A stretch of DNA of 64,000 bases. It comes from Acinetobacter guerrae. GTDB taxonomy: Bacteria; Pseudomonadota; Gammaproteobacteria; Pseudomonadales; Moraxellaceae. The DNA is taken from assembly GCF_009372255.1 (NCBI RefSeq), contig NZ_LXGN01000034.1:62001-126000 (forward strand), written 5' to 3'. The position numbers and the translations under genes were made by a program. Shown here piece after piece: positions 18,972 to 27,669 of the stretch; the stretch's first letter is position 1; every line of letters starts with the position of its first letter. Under the pieces are notes generated by a model, which was given only the letters and a program-made list of their open reading frames with translations, was not told where the DNA came from and ran no database searches.

Positions 18972-18998
18972 GATCGCCCTCTTCTTTTGAAGAGGGTC
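18972..18998 (+). terminator. Hairpin between purH and purD
   Basis: CCCTCTTC-TTTT-GAAGAGGG forms a perfect 8-bp stem but is followed by TCTTCTAC rather than a T tract. It may be a weak terminator or an mRNA-stability element. Confidence 0.5.
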
Positions 18999-19060
18999 TT
19001 CTACATCAAGAATCGTGTAAAAGTCTGGATCAGTTTATGGATTCATGGAGTATGAACCCA

Positions 19061-20350
19061 ATGAATATTCTTGTTTTAGGTAGTGGTGGTCGTGAACATG
19101 CACTTGCTTGGAAAATCGCGCAAGATGCTAAAGTCACTAAAGTTTTTGTTGCGCCAGGTAATGCAGGTACAGCAACCGAAAATAAATGTGAAAATGTTCA
19201 AATCGACATTTTAAACAATCCAGAAATTATCAACTTTGCTAAAAACAACCATGTTGACCTGATTATTGTTGGACCAGAAGCGCCTTTGGTCAACGGTATT
19301 GTCGATGCAGCACGTTTGGCAGACTTAAAAGTTTGGGGACCCACTCAGTACGCAGCACAACTTGAAGGTTCAAAAGCCTTTGCCAAAGATTTTCTTAAAA
19401 AGCACAATATTCCAACTGCCTTTTATGAAGTCTTTACAGAAGTAGAACCTGCCAAAGACTATATCAAAAAACATGGTGCGCCAATCGTCATCAAAGCAGA
19501 TGGTCTCGCTGCGGGTAAAGGTGTCATTGTCGCAATGACTGAAGACGAAGCATTTGCTGCGATTGATGATATGCTAGCTGGCAATAAATTTGGCGATGCT
19601 GGTTCACGTGTAGTAATTGAGCAATTCCTTGCAGGCGAAGAAGCTTCTTTTATTTGCATGATTGATGGTCAAAACATTTTACCAATGGCCACCTCTCAAG
19701 ATCATAAGCGTATTTTTGAAGGTGATCAGGGACCTAATACAGGTGGTATGGGAGCATATTCCCCTGCCCCAGTCGTCACTTCAGATGTATTTGATCGTGT
19801 GATGACTGAAATTATGCGCCCAACCGTTGAAGGTATGGCACGTGATGGTCACATCTACACAGGTTTTCTTTACGCGGGTTTAATGATTGATGATCAGGGA
19901 CAACCTCGTGTCATCGAATTTAACTGCCGTTTTGGCGATCCAGAAACACAACCTATTATGATGCGTTTAAAATCATCTTTGGTTGATCTGGTTGAAGCTG
20001 GTATCGCAGGTAAACTCCCTGCTCAAGCCGAATGGGATGAACGTAAATCGATAGGTGTGGTACTTGCTGCTGAAGGTTATCCTGAAACTGTACGTAAAGG
20101 CGATGTTATTTCTGGTTTAGGTCAATCTCCTGAAGGTACTAAAATTTTCCATGCAGGGACTAGCATGAAAGATGATGGTCATGTCGTTACCGCAGGTGGT
20201 CGTGTACTTTGCGTAACAGCCTTAGGCGACAGTGTCCTTGAAGCTCAAGTGAATGCTTTAGAAGTGTGTGGTCAAGTGACTTTTGCAGGTATGCAATATC
20301 GTAGTGATATTGGTTATCGCGCTATCGCACGTGAAAAAGCAGATAACTAA
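19061..20350 (+). CDS. purD: Phosphoribosylamine-glycine ligase
   Basis: PurD (GARS) joins glycine to phosphoribosylamine in de novo purine synthesis. The 429-residue ATP-grasp protein starts MNILVLGSGGREHALAWK at ATG 19061. In-frame ATGs at 19037 and 19052 would add residues not found in the family, while GGAG lies 11 nt before 19061. Signature segments include LKVWGPTQYAAQLEGSKAFAK, KADGLAAGKGVIVA and NCRFGDPETQPIM. Confidence 0.96.
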   Translation: MNILVLGSGGREHALAWKIAQDAKVTKVFVAPGNAGTATENKCENVQIDILNNPEIINFAKNNHVDLIIVGPEAPLVNGIVDAARLADLKVWGPTQYAAQLEGSKAFAKDFLKKHNIPTAFYEVFTEVEPAKDYIKKHGAPIVIKADGLAAGKGVIVAMTEDEAFAAIDDMLAGNKFGDAGSRVVIEQFLAGEEASFICMIDGQNILPMATSQDHKRIFEGDQGPNTGGMGAYSPAPVVTSDVFDRVMTEIMRPTVEGMARDGHIYTGFLYAGLMIDDQGQPRVIEFNCRFGDPETQPIMMRLKSSLVDLVEAGIAGKLPAQAEWDERKSIGVVLAAEGYPETVRKGDVISGLGQSPEGTKIFHAGTSMKDDGHVVTAGGRVLCVTALGDSVLEAQVNALEVCGQVTFAGMQYRSDIGYRAIAREKADN

Positions 20351-20360
20351 ATAATTCAAA

Positions 20361-20401
20361 CCTCTATTTATTCTTTTTTAGAATAAATAGAGGTTTTTTA
20401 T
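20361..20401 (+). terminator. Terminator after purD
   Basis: AACCTCTATTTATTC-loop-GAATAAATAGAGGTT followed by T6: very strong. Confidence 0.95.
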
Positions 20402-20701
20402 TTTTCAAAAATTGATCAAATTGCTAAAAAATCTGAAGTGATAAAGTTACTTTATACTGTAACTTAATAACCATAGCAGAAATTATTAATGATTTACCCT
20501 TTTTCTTTTTGACATATAACAAGATATCTTTATACTCACTTTTTTTGATTTAAAAGCAATTTTTGTGCTTAAATTTCAAGCATAGTAGGGTCTGTTGACA
20601 ATTTACAGATGGTTGCATAGCTAAAATCAACAGCTCCTTATTTTCTACTTAGCTTTCACTCTTACATTGATTTAGCCTGACTAAATCCAGGAACTCAAGC
20701 A
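20402..20701. other. 300-nt region upstream of metQ
   Basis: AT-rich and without an ORF of note. Perfect arms CTGTTGA (20592-20598) and TCAACAG (20627-20633) enclose 28 nt and could fold in the metQ leader. I see no SAM riboswitch core and no MetJ boxes. The control of the methionine transporter therefore cannot be read from the sequence. Confidence 0.4.
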
Positions 20702-21571
20702 ATGAAAAAACTGTTTAGTGTTTTTTTAAGTATTGCAGTCATTGTTCTCGCAGCTTGTTCAAAACAACCTGAAGACAATAAAGCTTCTGCACCTGCAAAT
20801 GCTTTGCATAAAATTACGCTTGCCTCTAGTGGTTCAGATACAGATATCTGGCGTTTTATCGCACAACTTCCAGAAACCAAACAAGCAGGTATCGAACTTG
20901 ATGTAAAAAACTTTACTGACTATGTTTCGATGAATACTGCTGTTGCAAATAAAGAAATTGATGTCAATGCCTTCCAGTCTTATGCTTATCTGGTTGCATT
21001 TAATGCGGGAAACAAATCTAAAATTGCTCCATTGGCAACAACTTATTTAGAACCAATGGGAATTTATTCAGATAAAATCAAGAAGATTGAAGACTTCACA
21101 AATGGCGAAACTATTGCCGTTCCAAACGATCCTGCCAATGAAGCTCGTGCCTTATTATTGCTTCAAACTGCGGGCTTGATTAAGTTAAAACCTGAGTTTG
21201 ATGTCGCTAAAGGCTCTCCTGCTGACATTATTGAAAATCCGAAGAAACTCGTGATTAAAGAAATTCCAATGGCAACTTCTGTTCGCGTAAAAAGCGAAGT
21301 GGATGCAATTGTATTAGGTAATGTATTGGCAATGGAAGGTGGTTTAAATGTGCTGAAAGATTCAATTTTTCATGAGCCTGTAGACCAGTCAACCAAAATG
21401 AATGTGAATGTTCTTGCTGTAGCAGAAGATCGTCAAAATGACCCTGAACTGTTAAAATTAAAAGACCTCTATCACTCTGAACCTGTGAAACAATTCATTC
21501 AGGAAAAATTTCAGGGCACAAAAGTTGATGTAAATGAACCAATCAGCTACCTGACTGGCGAAAAACAGTAA
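20702..21571 (+). CDS. metQ: Methionine ABC transporter substrate-binding lipoprotein
   Basis: MetQ binds methionine at the outer face of the inner membrane and delivers it to MetNI. The signal ends with a lipobox VLAAC, so Cys is lipidated at about residue 19. The NlpA-family body shows VNAFQSYAYL, LATTYLEPMGIYSDKI, IAVPNDPANEARALLLLQ and SEVDAIVLGN. 289 residues, with metN and metI directly downstream. Methionine rather than a related substrate is inferred from the family. Confidence 0.9.
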   Translation: MKKLFSVFLSIAVIVLAACSKQPEDNKASAPANALHKITLASSGSDTDIWRFIAQLPETKQAGIELDVKNFTDYVSMNTAVANKEIDVNAFQSYAYLVAFNAGNKSKIAPLATTYLEPMGIYSDKIKKIEDFTNGETIAVPNDPANEARALLLLQTAGLIKLKPEFDVAKGSPADIIENPKKLVIKEIPMATSVRVKSEVDAIVLGNVLAMEGGLNVLKDSIFHEPVDQSTKMNVNVLAVAEDRQNDPELLKLKDLYHSEPVKQFIQEKFQGTKVDVNEPISYLTGEKQ

Positions 21572-21587
21572 TATAATACCCTCTTCA

Positions 21588-21623
21588 CAAACAGGCACAC
21601 TGTGTTGCCTGTTTTTCTTTTTT
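21588..21623 (+). terminator. Intercistronic hairpin between metQ and metN
   Basis: ACAGGCAACACAGTG-type arms (ACAGGCACAC ... GTGTTGCCTGT) followed by TTTTTCTTTTTTT. It should partly terminate, giving more MetQ than MetNI, as is usual for binding proteins. Confidence 0.75.
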
Positions 21624-21639
21624 TAGCACTCTAGATCAT

Positions 21640-22665
21640 ATGATTGAATTTAAGAATATCTCCAAGTTCTACACTCAAAATGGGCAAACCATTCCAGCAC
21701 TGGATCAAATTAACCTGACCATTCCCGCTGGTAGTATTTTTGGCATCATTGGCTATAGTGGTGCAGGTAAAAGTACCCTCGTAAGATTGATCAATTTACT
21801 TGAACGCCCAAGCGAAGGTCAGGTCATCGTCAATCAAAAAGATATGACCGCTTTGAGTGCTAAAGATTTGCGTACAGAACGCACCCATATTGGTATGATT
21901 TTTCAGCATTTCAATTTATTACAAACCAAAACCGTAGCAGAAAATATTGAAATGCCGCTGCTGCTTTTAGGTGTAGATAAAACCAAACGTCAAACGCGTC
22001 TTGAAGAGCTATTGGATTTTATTGACTTAAAACATAAACGAAATGCATTTCCTGATGAACTTTCAGGTGGTCAGAAACAACGTGTTGGTATTGCACGGGC
22101 ATTAGCTAATCATCCACAAATCTTATTATGCGATGAAGCAACTTCTGCACTCGATCCTCAAACGACTAAATCGGTGCTAGATTTACTTAAAAAAATTAAT
22201 GAAGAACAAGGAATTACTATCGTAGTTGTCACCCATGAAATGGATGTGATTGAACGAATCTGTGATCAAGTTGCAGTAATGGAAGCAGGAAAAGTCATTG
22301 AGCATGGCCCAACTGTTCAAATTTTTAGCCATCCGCAGCACCCAACCACAAAAACCTTTATTCAAACTGTTTTCCAGCAACAATTACCACGTAAAATTTT
22401 GGATAACTTGCAAAATAAAGGTATAGATACGATTTATCGTTTACAGTTTTTGGGTAAATCTGCGCATCAGCCAGTCATTCAAACGGTCATCCGTGAATTT
22501 GATATCGATTTTAATATTTTATTTTCTAATATGACCGAAATTAACGGCACCGTTATTGGGCAAATGTTTGTACAGATATTAGGAAATGTAGAAACTGTTG
22601 CCAAAGCTGTCGACTATATGAAAAAGCATGATGTGCTGATCAACCAAGCGGAGAATGAACAATGA
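21640..22665 (+). CDS. metN: Methionine ABC transporter ATP-binding protein
   Basis: MetN is the ATPase of the MetNIQ importer. The 341-residue protein has Walker A GYSGAGKST, signature LSGGQKQR, Walker B ILLCDEATSALD and the H-loop VVVTHEMDV. After about residue 250 comes the C-terminal NIL-type domain that lets cytoplasmic methionine inhibit transport. It overlaps metI by 4 nt (ATGA). Confidence 0.94.
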   Translation: MIEFKNISKFYTQNGQTIPALDQINLTIPAGSIFGIIGYSGAGKSTLVRLINLLERPSEGQVIVNQKDMTALSAKDLRTERTHIGMIFQHFNLLQTKTVAENIEMPLLLLGVDKTKRQTRLEELLDFIDLKHKRNAFPDELSGGQKQRVGIARALANHPQILLCDEATSALDPQTTKSVLDLLKKINEEQGITIVVVTHEMDVIERICDQVAVMEAGKVIEHGPTVQIFSHPQHPTTKTFIQTVFQQQLPRKILDNLQNKGIDTIYRLQFLGKSAHQPVIQTVIREFDIDFNILFSNMTEINGTVIGQMFVQILGNVETVAKAVDYMKKHDVLINQAENEQ

Positions 22666-23357
22666 AAGATCTAATTGCTCATTGGCTGACCATTCTGACA
22701 GAACCATTCTGGACAAGCCCACTTGGTATGGATCAATTTGTCGATGCCATGCAAGAAACTATACAAATGGTGCTGTTGTCATTTTTATTTGGCGGAATTT
22801 GGGGATTGATTCAAGGTGTAACTCTAGTTGTAACCCGTGACAAAGGAATTTTACCAAATAAAGCGATTTATCATGGCTTAAATCCAATCATTAACGCACT
22901 ACGCTCTTTGCCATTTTTCATCTTAGCAATTGCTGTGATTCCATTGACCAAATGGATTGTCGGATCATCAATTGGCACATGGGCAGCAATTGTCCCGCTT
23001 ACAATTTTTATCGGTCCTTATATGGGGCGCTTAATTGAAACTTCACTTCTTGAAGTAAACGATGGCATTATCGAATCTGCACAAGCGATGGGCGCAACAC
23101 CTTGGCAAATTGTATTTAAGTTTATTTTACCTGAAGCTCGTAGTTCACTTATTCTAAACATGACCACAGCAACAATCAGTCTGATTGGGGCAACAGCAAT
23201 GGCAGGTGCAGTCGGTGCAGGCGGGATTGGTGATCTAGCATATTCCTATGGTTATCAGCGTTTTGATAGTAGTGTCATGCTACTCACGGTCATTGTATTA
23301 TTGATATTAGTCCAAATTGTACAGTCATTGGGTAATTGGCTTTCAAAACTGCGTTGA
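22662..23357 (+). CDS. metI: Methionine ABC transporter permease
   Basis: MetI is the membrane channel of the importer. The 231-residue protein has about five to six transmembrane segments and the BPD permease loop ESAQAMGATPWQIVFKFILPEA, of which EAA-type residues contact MetN. It follows MetN in translational coupling. A terminator closes the operon. Confidence 0.93.
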   Translation: MKDLIAHWLTILTEPFWTSPLGMDQFVDAMQETIQMVLLSFLFGGIWGLIQGVTLVVTRDKGILPNKAIYHGLNPIINALRSLPFFILAIAVIPLTKWIVGSSIGTWAAIVPLTIFIGPYMGRLIETSLLEVNDGIIESAQAMGATPWQIVFKFILPEARSSLILNMTTATISLIGATAMAGAVGAGGIGDLAYSYGYQRFDSSVMLLTVIVLLILVQIVQSLGNWLSKLR

Positions 23358-23377
23358 TCAATTCATAATTTATCATC

Positions 23378-23407
23378 TAGGAGCGAATATACGCTCCTAT
23401 TTTTTTA
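23378..23407 (+). terminator. Terminator after metI
   Basis: TAGGAGCG-AATATA-CGCTCCTA followed by T7. Confidence 0.92.
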
Positions 23408-23580
23408 TTAAAACAGAATTCATCTTATATTTGCAGATCAGAATGATAAAACGATTAAGACATACAACTTAGACATTGATTTTAAACAAAGTTGGCTAAA
23501 AATATCTGATATGATAAATACCAACAGCTACATCTCAATTTATGCGATTTAAACGGTTTTATTAATTTTAGGATAAGAAA

Positions 23581-24312
23581 ATGCGTTATCAAGTTCACTT
23601 TATTGATGTCCAGAATGATTTAAAAAATTATATATGGATGCTTGAAGATACAGAAACGCAAGAAGTTGTGGCAATTGATCCAACCGAATCGAAACTGGTA
23701 CAGGACTTTTGTGAACAGCATCAACTGAAGTTAGCTCAAATTTGGCTTACGCACTGGCACAAAGATCACATTGGTGGTGTCCCTTCATTAGTTGCTAAAC
23801 ATCAAATTCCTGTTTATGGGCCTCGTGAGGAGTTGAGCAAAATTCCATTCATTACTCATGCCTTACAACATGAAGATCAATTTAAATTTAATCAGCTCAA
23901 AATCGAAATTATTGCAACTGCTGGTCATACACTAGGTCATATTGTGTATTTTATAGATCAAATTGAATGTCTATTTTGTGGAGACACATTATTTTCGCTA
24001 GGTTGTGGTCGAGTTTTTGAAGGTACATTTGAACAAATGTATCATTCCCTAAATCGTTTAGCGGCATTACCGCCTCGCACCAAAGTATATTGCACTCACG
24101 AATATACACTGGCTAATGCTAAATTTGCATTGACGATTGAACCGCACAATCTTGCTTTACAAGAACGTGCTGAACAAGTTCAACAACTTAGAGATCGCGG
24201 GGAAATTACATTACCAAGTAGTATTCAGTTAGAGCTGGAAACCAATCCTTTTTTACGTACTGATAGCGTAGAAGAATTTGCAAGAATCCGCACGCTAAAA
24301 GATCAGTTCTAA
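23581..24312 (+). CDS. gloB: Hydroxyacylglutathione hydrolase (glyoxalase II)
   Basis: GloB hydrolyses S-D-lactoylglutathione in methylglyoxal detoxification. The 243-residue metallo-beta-lactamase-fold protein has the dinuclear metal motif THWHKDH, then TAGHTLGHIVYFI, CGDTLFSLGCGRVFEG and CTHEYTLANAKFA, all as in GloB. Its C-terminal region (LPSSIQLELETNPFLR) matches the glutathione-binding domain. Transcribed alone. The symbol is assigned from family pattern. Confidence 0.88.
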   Translation: MRYQVHFIDVQNDLKNYIWMLEDTETQEVVAIDPTESKLVQDFCEQHQLKLAQIWLTHWHKDHIGGVPSLVAKHQIPVYGPREELSKIPFITHALQHEDQFKFNQLKIEIIATAGHTLGHIVYFIDQIECLFCGDTLFSLGCGRVFEGTFEQMYHSLNRLAALPPRTKVYCTHEYTLANAKFALTIEPHNLALQERAEQVQQLRDRGEITLPSSIQLELETNPFLRTDSVEEFARIRTLKDQF

Positions 24313-24681
24313 TTTGTCCTTAAATATAGATATTTCAATTTGATATTTGCATCGCTCATTCAAACTCATCTTGTGAATCGTGATGCTTTATAAAATTGAA
24401 ATACTTTTTTACATTTATTTTTAAGACATGTTTAGATACATTTAAAACACTATTCATTTGATTTTTTTATTCTGTAAATATAGCTTTAATAATCAATCAA
24501 TTAAATTTAAGAAAAATATTTATCATTTTTATTAAATTTACCAAACCCACACAATGATTAAAAAATACTCATTTATTTAAACAATTTCCTGACAATTTAA
24601 TGAATTGAAAAAATATTAAACAGTTTCCCCCTTTAAAAATTTTGAACTTACCCTTATTAATAATCTAAAGGTAAAGATGAT
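24313..24681. other. 369-nt AT-rich gap without a gene
   Basis: Strongly AT-rich. I find no ORF, RNA gene or convincing hairpin. It may hold the promoter of the following small gene. Confidence 0.6.
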
Positions 24682-24900
24682 ATGGAGAACATCCAAATGA
24701 AAAAAGTGGTCAAAGCTAAAAATTTAATTGCATTTCGTATATGGTTGGAAAAGCTTGGTTATTCCGTCAAAAATTTAGCAGACGGTAAAGGTTTTACGTT
24801 TAGTTTTAAAAAAGAGTACGGTCTTGTCACCTGTGATCTTGCAGGGAATAATCTAGCAATACAGCTTGGTGAAGAATTTGAAGACCATTTAAAAGCTTAA
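24682..24900 (+). CDS. Small conserved-looking protein, unknown function
   Basis: The 72-residue product (67 if started at ATG 24697) is mixed alpha/beta and basic in its first half: KNLIAFRIWLEKLGYSVKNL, then GFTFSFKKEYGLVTCDLAG. No signal peptide or membrane segment. Both candidate starts have modest ribosome-binding sites (AAAGG at 10 nt; GGAG at 9 nt). It stands alone between AT-rich gaps. I do not recognise the family. Confidence 0.6.
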   Translation: MENIQMKKVVKAKNLIAFRIWLEKLGYSVKNLADGKGFTFSFKKEYGLVTCDLAGNNLAIQLGEEFEDHLKA

Positions 24901-25070
24901 CTTTGCTCCAGTTTTTTCATTCAAATTAAAGAAAATTAATAATAAATGAAGTGAAAAATTTCTGAATCTTATGACATTAATTCATCCCAAATAGCATCAT
25001 AACTGGTGCTATTTTTTATTATTATCGAAATTTTTTTAGCTTAAAGCTTAAATTTTGCTATACATATATT

Positions 25071-25093
25071 ATATTGAGAATAATTCTCATTGC
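25071..25093 (+). promoter_or_regulatory. Fur-box-like operator
   Basis: ATTGAGAATAATTCTCATTG is a near-symmetrical AT-rich site with GAGAAT/ATTCTC arms, close to the Fur consensus of NAT triplet repeats. It lies about 57-79 nt before the start of the 29-residue ORF, in the position of an operator overlapping a promoter. Confidence 0.65.
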
Positions 25094-25149
25094 ATTCGAT
25101 GTTTTTTTACTGTATAACAAAAACTCAACAATTATAAAAAGGTGGGGTT

Positions 25150-25239
25150 ATGAAGACTGTAGAAGTTATACTAGTTTCCTCGACCATTTTCACACTCATG
25201 ATCATGGTCTACCTATTTGGACAACTAGCGTATCGATAG
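25150..25239 (+). CDS. 29-residue single-span membrane peptide, possibly iron-regulated
   Basis: ATG 25150 is preceded by AAGGTGGGG at close spacing. The peptide is MKTVEVILVSSTIFTLMIM followed by VYLFGQLAYR, with one hydrophobic stretch of about 18 residues and a basic C-terminus. A Fur-box-like site lies just upstream and a good terminator starts 32 nt after the stop, so a complete short transcription unit is visible. No family is recognised. Such peptides often bind and tune larger membrane proteins. Confidence 0.55.
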   Translation: MKTVEVILVSSTIFTLMIMVYLFGQLAYR

Positions 25240-25269
25240 TATAAACAACAGATAATTTAATAATGACAA

Positions 25270-25302
25270 ATAAGGCTTAAACAAAATGTTTAAGCCTTTT
25301 AA
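25270..25302 (+). terminator. Terminator after the 29-residue ORF
   Basis: AAGGCTTAAAC-AAAAT-GTTTAAGCCTT followed by TT. Confidence 0.85.
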
Positions 25303-25395
25303 TTTGTTTAGAGAATTTCTTTAGACCAGATTTTACAACTCAAATTAGCCAGTCAATCTCTCTATCTTCCAAGTTTTAAGTATTTATTGCAAATA

Positions 25396-25432
25396 AAAAG
25401 AGCTTAATATTCATGAATATTAAGCTCTTAAT
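25396..25432 (-). terminator. Terminator of the ancestral tRNA operon
   Basis: AAGAGCTTAATATTC with its complement GAATATTAAGCTCTT, two bases of loop, then TTTTTATT on the minus strand. It lies just past tRNA-Leu(25459-25543), downstream in the tRNA direction. Confidence 0.85.
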
Positions 25433-25458
25433 CAAGAGTAAAACGACTCTCTAAAATA

Positions 25459-25543
25459 TGGTGGGGGCGAAGAGACTCGAACTCTTACACCTTGCGGCGC
25501 TGGAACCTAAATCCAGTGCGTCTACCAATTTCGCCACGCCCCC
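25459..25543 (-). tRNA. tRNA-Leu (UAG)
   Basis: Read on the minus strand it begins GGGGGCGTGGCGAAATTGG, has anticodon loop TTTAGGT (anticodon UAG), a long variable arm, the T-loop GTTCGAGTC and encoded CCA. It is identical over 85 nt to tRNA-Leu at 57213-57297. It stands on the distal side of the prophage, separated from the tRNA promoter by 31.5 kb. Confidence 0.95.
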
Positions 25544-25561
25544 AAAACTTGGGATTTTTTT

Positions 25562-25597
25562 AACTAAATTCTGGCAGAGGATCAAGGACTCGAACCT
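25562..25597. repeat. attL, 36-bp repeat from the tRNA-Trp 3' end
   Basis: AACTAAATTCTGGCAGAGG and the next 17 bases are identical to 57064-57099. The last 26 bases are the 3' end of tRNA-Trp including CCA; beyond it the tRNA sequence stops matching. This marks the left boundary of the prophage. Confidence 0.92.
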
Positions 25598-25697
25598 GTT
25601 TACCAGTAATGCTGTATCATCCTACGAAACGAATTCTAGTCGTAATCAAATAGTTATGCAATCCCAATTTTATTGGATTTGACTGTATTTTAGACTA

Positions 25698-25720
25698 ATG
25701 TGGCAAAAAATGTGGCGAAT
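25698..25720 (+). repeat. Tandem TGTGGC repeats at the left prophage end
   Basis: ATGTGGCAAAAAATGTGGCG: two copies of ATGTGGC, about 100 bp inside attL. The same tandem pair occurs at 57009-57029. Probably integrase arm-type binding sites. Confidence 0.6.
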
Positions 25721-25770
25721 GTTTAAAAAATTATCATCCCTCAAAATTAGAGGGATGATATTGAATAAAA

Positions 25771-26577
25771 TTACAAAGCATTACCACAAATGTCTTTTGT
25801 TCCTGATGGATAAGTAAATTGAAGCTTGGAATGATCTGTCACCAACTCAACTGAAATCTCCTTTCCTAGATTAGCAGAGTTATTAGCTATATTTGCGTAC
25901 CCTCCTGCAAATAAAAAAGAATAATTATTTAGTTTGGGAAAAGGATATGGGAAATATCCCTGATCAGAGCCGTTAAAGATATAGCCTATTTTTCCTTGAT
26001 CTTGATTTATATAAACTCCGACTCTTTGAAATCCATCTGGTGTTGATTGAACATCAAATGGATAATCAGCCGTATTGACACTTCCGTTTGTCATGTAAGC
26101 TACATGGATACCAATATAATTTTGCTTATTAAAACTATTATCCAAATTATTGGCGTATGTAAACCAGACCCCTGCCCCGCTTTGATCATCAATTCTTCCC
26201 ATCGTTTGAATCGGGAAAAAGCCAGCTCGTTCATTTCCATTTAAAGTATTTGTAGGAACTTTAAATTTAAGTTCAAAAGCAACAACCCCAGTCGTAGCTA
26301 GAATTACATCTCCTTGTGGGCTTACGATTTCTGGACTATGTTGTGCAGCTTGAATTTTGGTATTAGCGAAAGTAGAACTTAATGCCATTCTCGCTACGAA
26401 ATCCTGTGTTGACTGAAGTATAAAGCCAATTTTTTGACCTGAATTAATAGGAAATAATTTAATATCTTTATCTATTTGAGTTACTTGGTTTTGGGAAGCA
26501 TTTAAACTATACGTGCACTCAGCAAACCCACTTCCTGCCAAAGTGCATGCAACTAAACTCATTACTATTCTTTTCAT
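25771..26577 (-). CDS. Exported protein, DUF4882-like, prophage moron
   Basis: The 268-residue product starts at ATG 26577 (AAAGGAAAATCAC upstream) with a signal peptide MKRIVMSLVACTLAGSGFAE; an upstream in-frame extension is AT-rich and not protein-like. The mature protein is beta-rich, with GVWFTYANNLDNSFNKQNYI and GKIGYIFNGSDQGYFPYPF, and resembles a family of exported Acinetobacter proteins that I believe is DUF4882. The fold looks lectin- or jelly-roll-like but function is unknown. It lies between attL and the lysis genes, a usual place for lysogenic-conversion genes. Confidence 0.7.
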   Translation of the reverse strand: MKRIVMSLVACTLAGSGFAECTYSLNASQNQVTQIDKDIKLFPINSGQKIGFILQSTQDFVARMALSSTFANTKIQAAQHSPEIVSPQGDVILATTGVVAFELKFKVPTNTLNGNERAGFFPIQTMGRIDDQSGAGVWFTYANNLDNSFNKQNYIGIHVAYMTNGSVNTADYPFDVQSTPDGFQRVGVYINQDQGKIGYIFNGSDQGYFPYPFPKLNNYSFLFAGGYANIANNSANLGKEISVELVTDHSKLQFTYPSGTKDICGNAL

Positions 26578-26748
26578 GTGATTTTCCTTTATTATTTGAA
26601 TTTTTAATATATTTAAATTATTGTAAATATTCAGATAAAACTGATGAATGGTAATAAAAAAAGTTAAATTGATCACTTAAATTACATTTTTATGTTTAAG
26701 CAAATGTATTCAATCACTAAATAAATAAACCTTAAAGCTTTGTTTTAA

Positions 26749-26955
26749 TTAAGACAGACCAAGTTGAACTGACCACAGCAACCGATCTACAGCTATTGAA
26801 AGTGCTATTCCTGCTGCTCCACCACGTAATACCTTGGCAACTTCTGCTTCATCCGCTGTAATCAATGCTGATGAAGTAAGTAAACCCTTTGCACCATCAT
26901 AAAGAGCTGATCGGATTAGATAAACTCCATCCGCTAAAAGGCACTGACACAGCAT
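26749..26955 (-). CDS. Small Ala/Leu-rich protein, unknown
   Basis: A 68-residue frame with coding-like composition: YLIRSALYDGAKGLLTSSAL, then EAEVAKVLRGGAAGIALSI. The N-terminal eight residues (MLCQCLLA) look less natural, and there is no good ribosome-binding site, so it may be the 3' part of a longer, broken gene. It follows the small lipoprotein on the same strand in another frame. Confidence 0.35.
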   Translation of the reverse strand: MLCQCLLADGVYLIRSALYDGAKGLLTSSALITADEAEVAKVLRGGAAGIALSIAVDRLLWSVQLGLS

Positions 26956-26968
26956 ATGCTGACAAAGA

Positions 26969-27106
26969 TCACGCCGTCGTCACTTGGCTTTGACTGCTCG
27001 GGCTTATAGCATTGCTTTGTGTATTTTGAGGTGAAATATCAGAAGAATCGTTTTCCCCACATCCTGACAACCCCAACATCAATCCAAAAAAAAGTATCTT
27101 TTTCAT
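26969..27106 (-). CDS. Small lipoprotein
   Basis: The 45-residue product MKKILFFGLMLGLSGC followed by GENDSSDISPQNTQSN has a short signal and a lipobox LSGC; the mature part is polar and Ser/Gln-rich. It lies in the moron region near attL. A frameshift may separate it from the 68-residue frame downstream. No family recognised. Confidence 0.5.
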   Translation of the reverse strand: MKKILFFGLMLGLSGCGENDSSDISPQNTQSNAISPSSQSQVTTA

Positions 27107-27288
27107 ATAATATCCATTTATTTTTGAATGAAAAATATAATTAATTATTTGTATTTATTCAATAAAATTATATATTACGAAAAAGTTAATTTTCAAATTA
27201 CAATATTTCACAATGTTTGTTTTGTTTTAATCTACATTAATTAAATCAAACCAGTGATTTCAAGTTCTTACTCATTTGGTTTGATCAA

Positions 27289-27328
27289 GTGTGACCACAC
27301 CATTGTAATTTCATGGTGTGGTTTTTTA
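27289..27328 (+). terminator. Hairpin with T tract
   Basis: ACCACACCA-loop-TGGTGTGGT followed by TTTTTT. It lies about 5 nt before the stop of the truncated BLUF gene, which is read on the other strand. Confidence 0.75.
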
Positions 27329-27332
27329 TTTT

Positions 27333-27527
27333 CTAACTATTAATACGATAGCAGTGTGCATAAAAAAAGCGGAAAACTAATTTTCCACTTTTAATTAAAT
27401 AAAGGGCACCACAAATAGAATTTGGGGTGTTAAAGTTTAATGCTTCAGTTAAAATATTGAATAATTCGTTCATCGGATTATCACACTCTTTTAACTTACT
27501 GACATACAGCATTCTTGCATCGCTCAT
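27333..27527 (-). pseudogene. Truncated BLUF-domain gene
   Basis: The frame starts MSDARMLYVSKL and continues LFNILTEALNFNTPNSICGALY, which matches the first half of a BLUF domain with its Tyr and Asn positions. It then breaks into LIKSGKLVFRFF, encoded by a hairpin, and stops at residue 64. The Gln/Trp/Met half is missing. A remnant of a prophage-borne light sensor, unlike the intact gene at 5519-5944. Confidence 0.7.
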
Positions 27528-27669
27528 ATTTGCCTCGACATATATTAATTAAATAAAATTAAAATAGTACAAATACTTGCTGAAGGGATTTGCGATTTCA
27601 ATCACATCAAGGATAGTCTAAATAAGCCATGCAAGTAAGAATTAATTGAAAAATCAAAAAATTAGAATT

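Noticed and set aside
20402..20701. A SAM riboswitch or MetJ operators before metQ
   Set aside because: No SAM-riboswitch core and no AGACGTCT-type repeats could be found.
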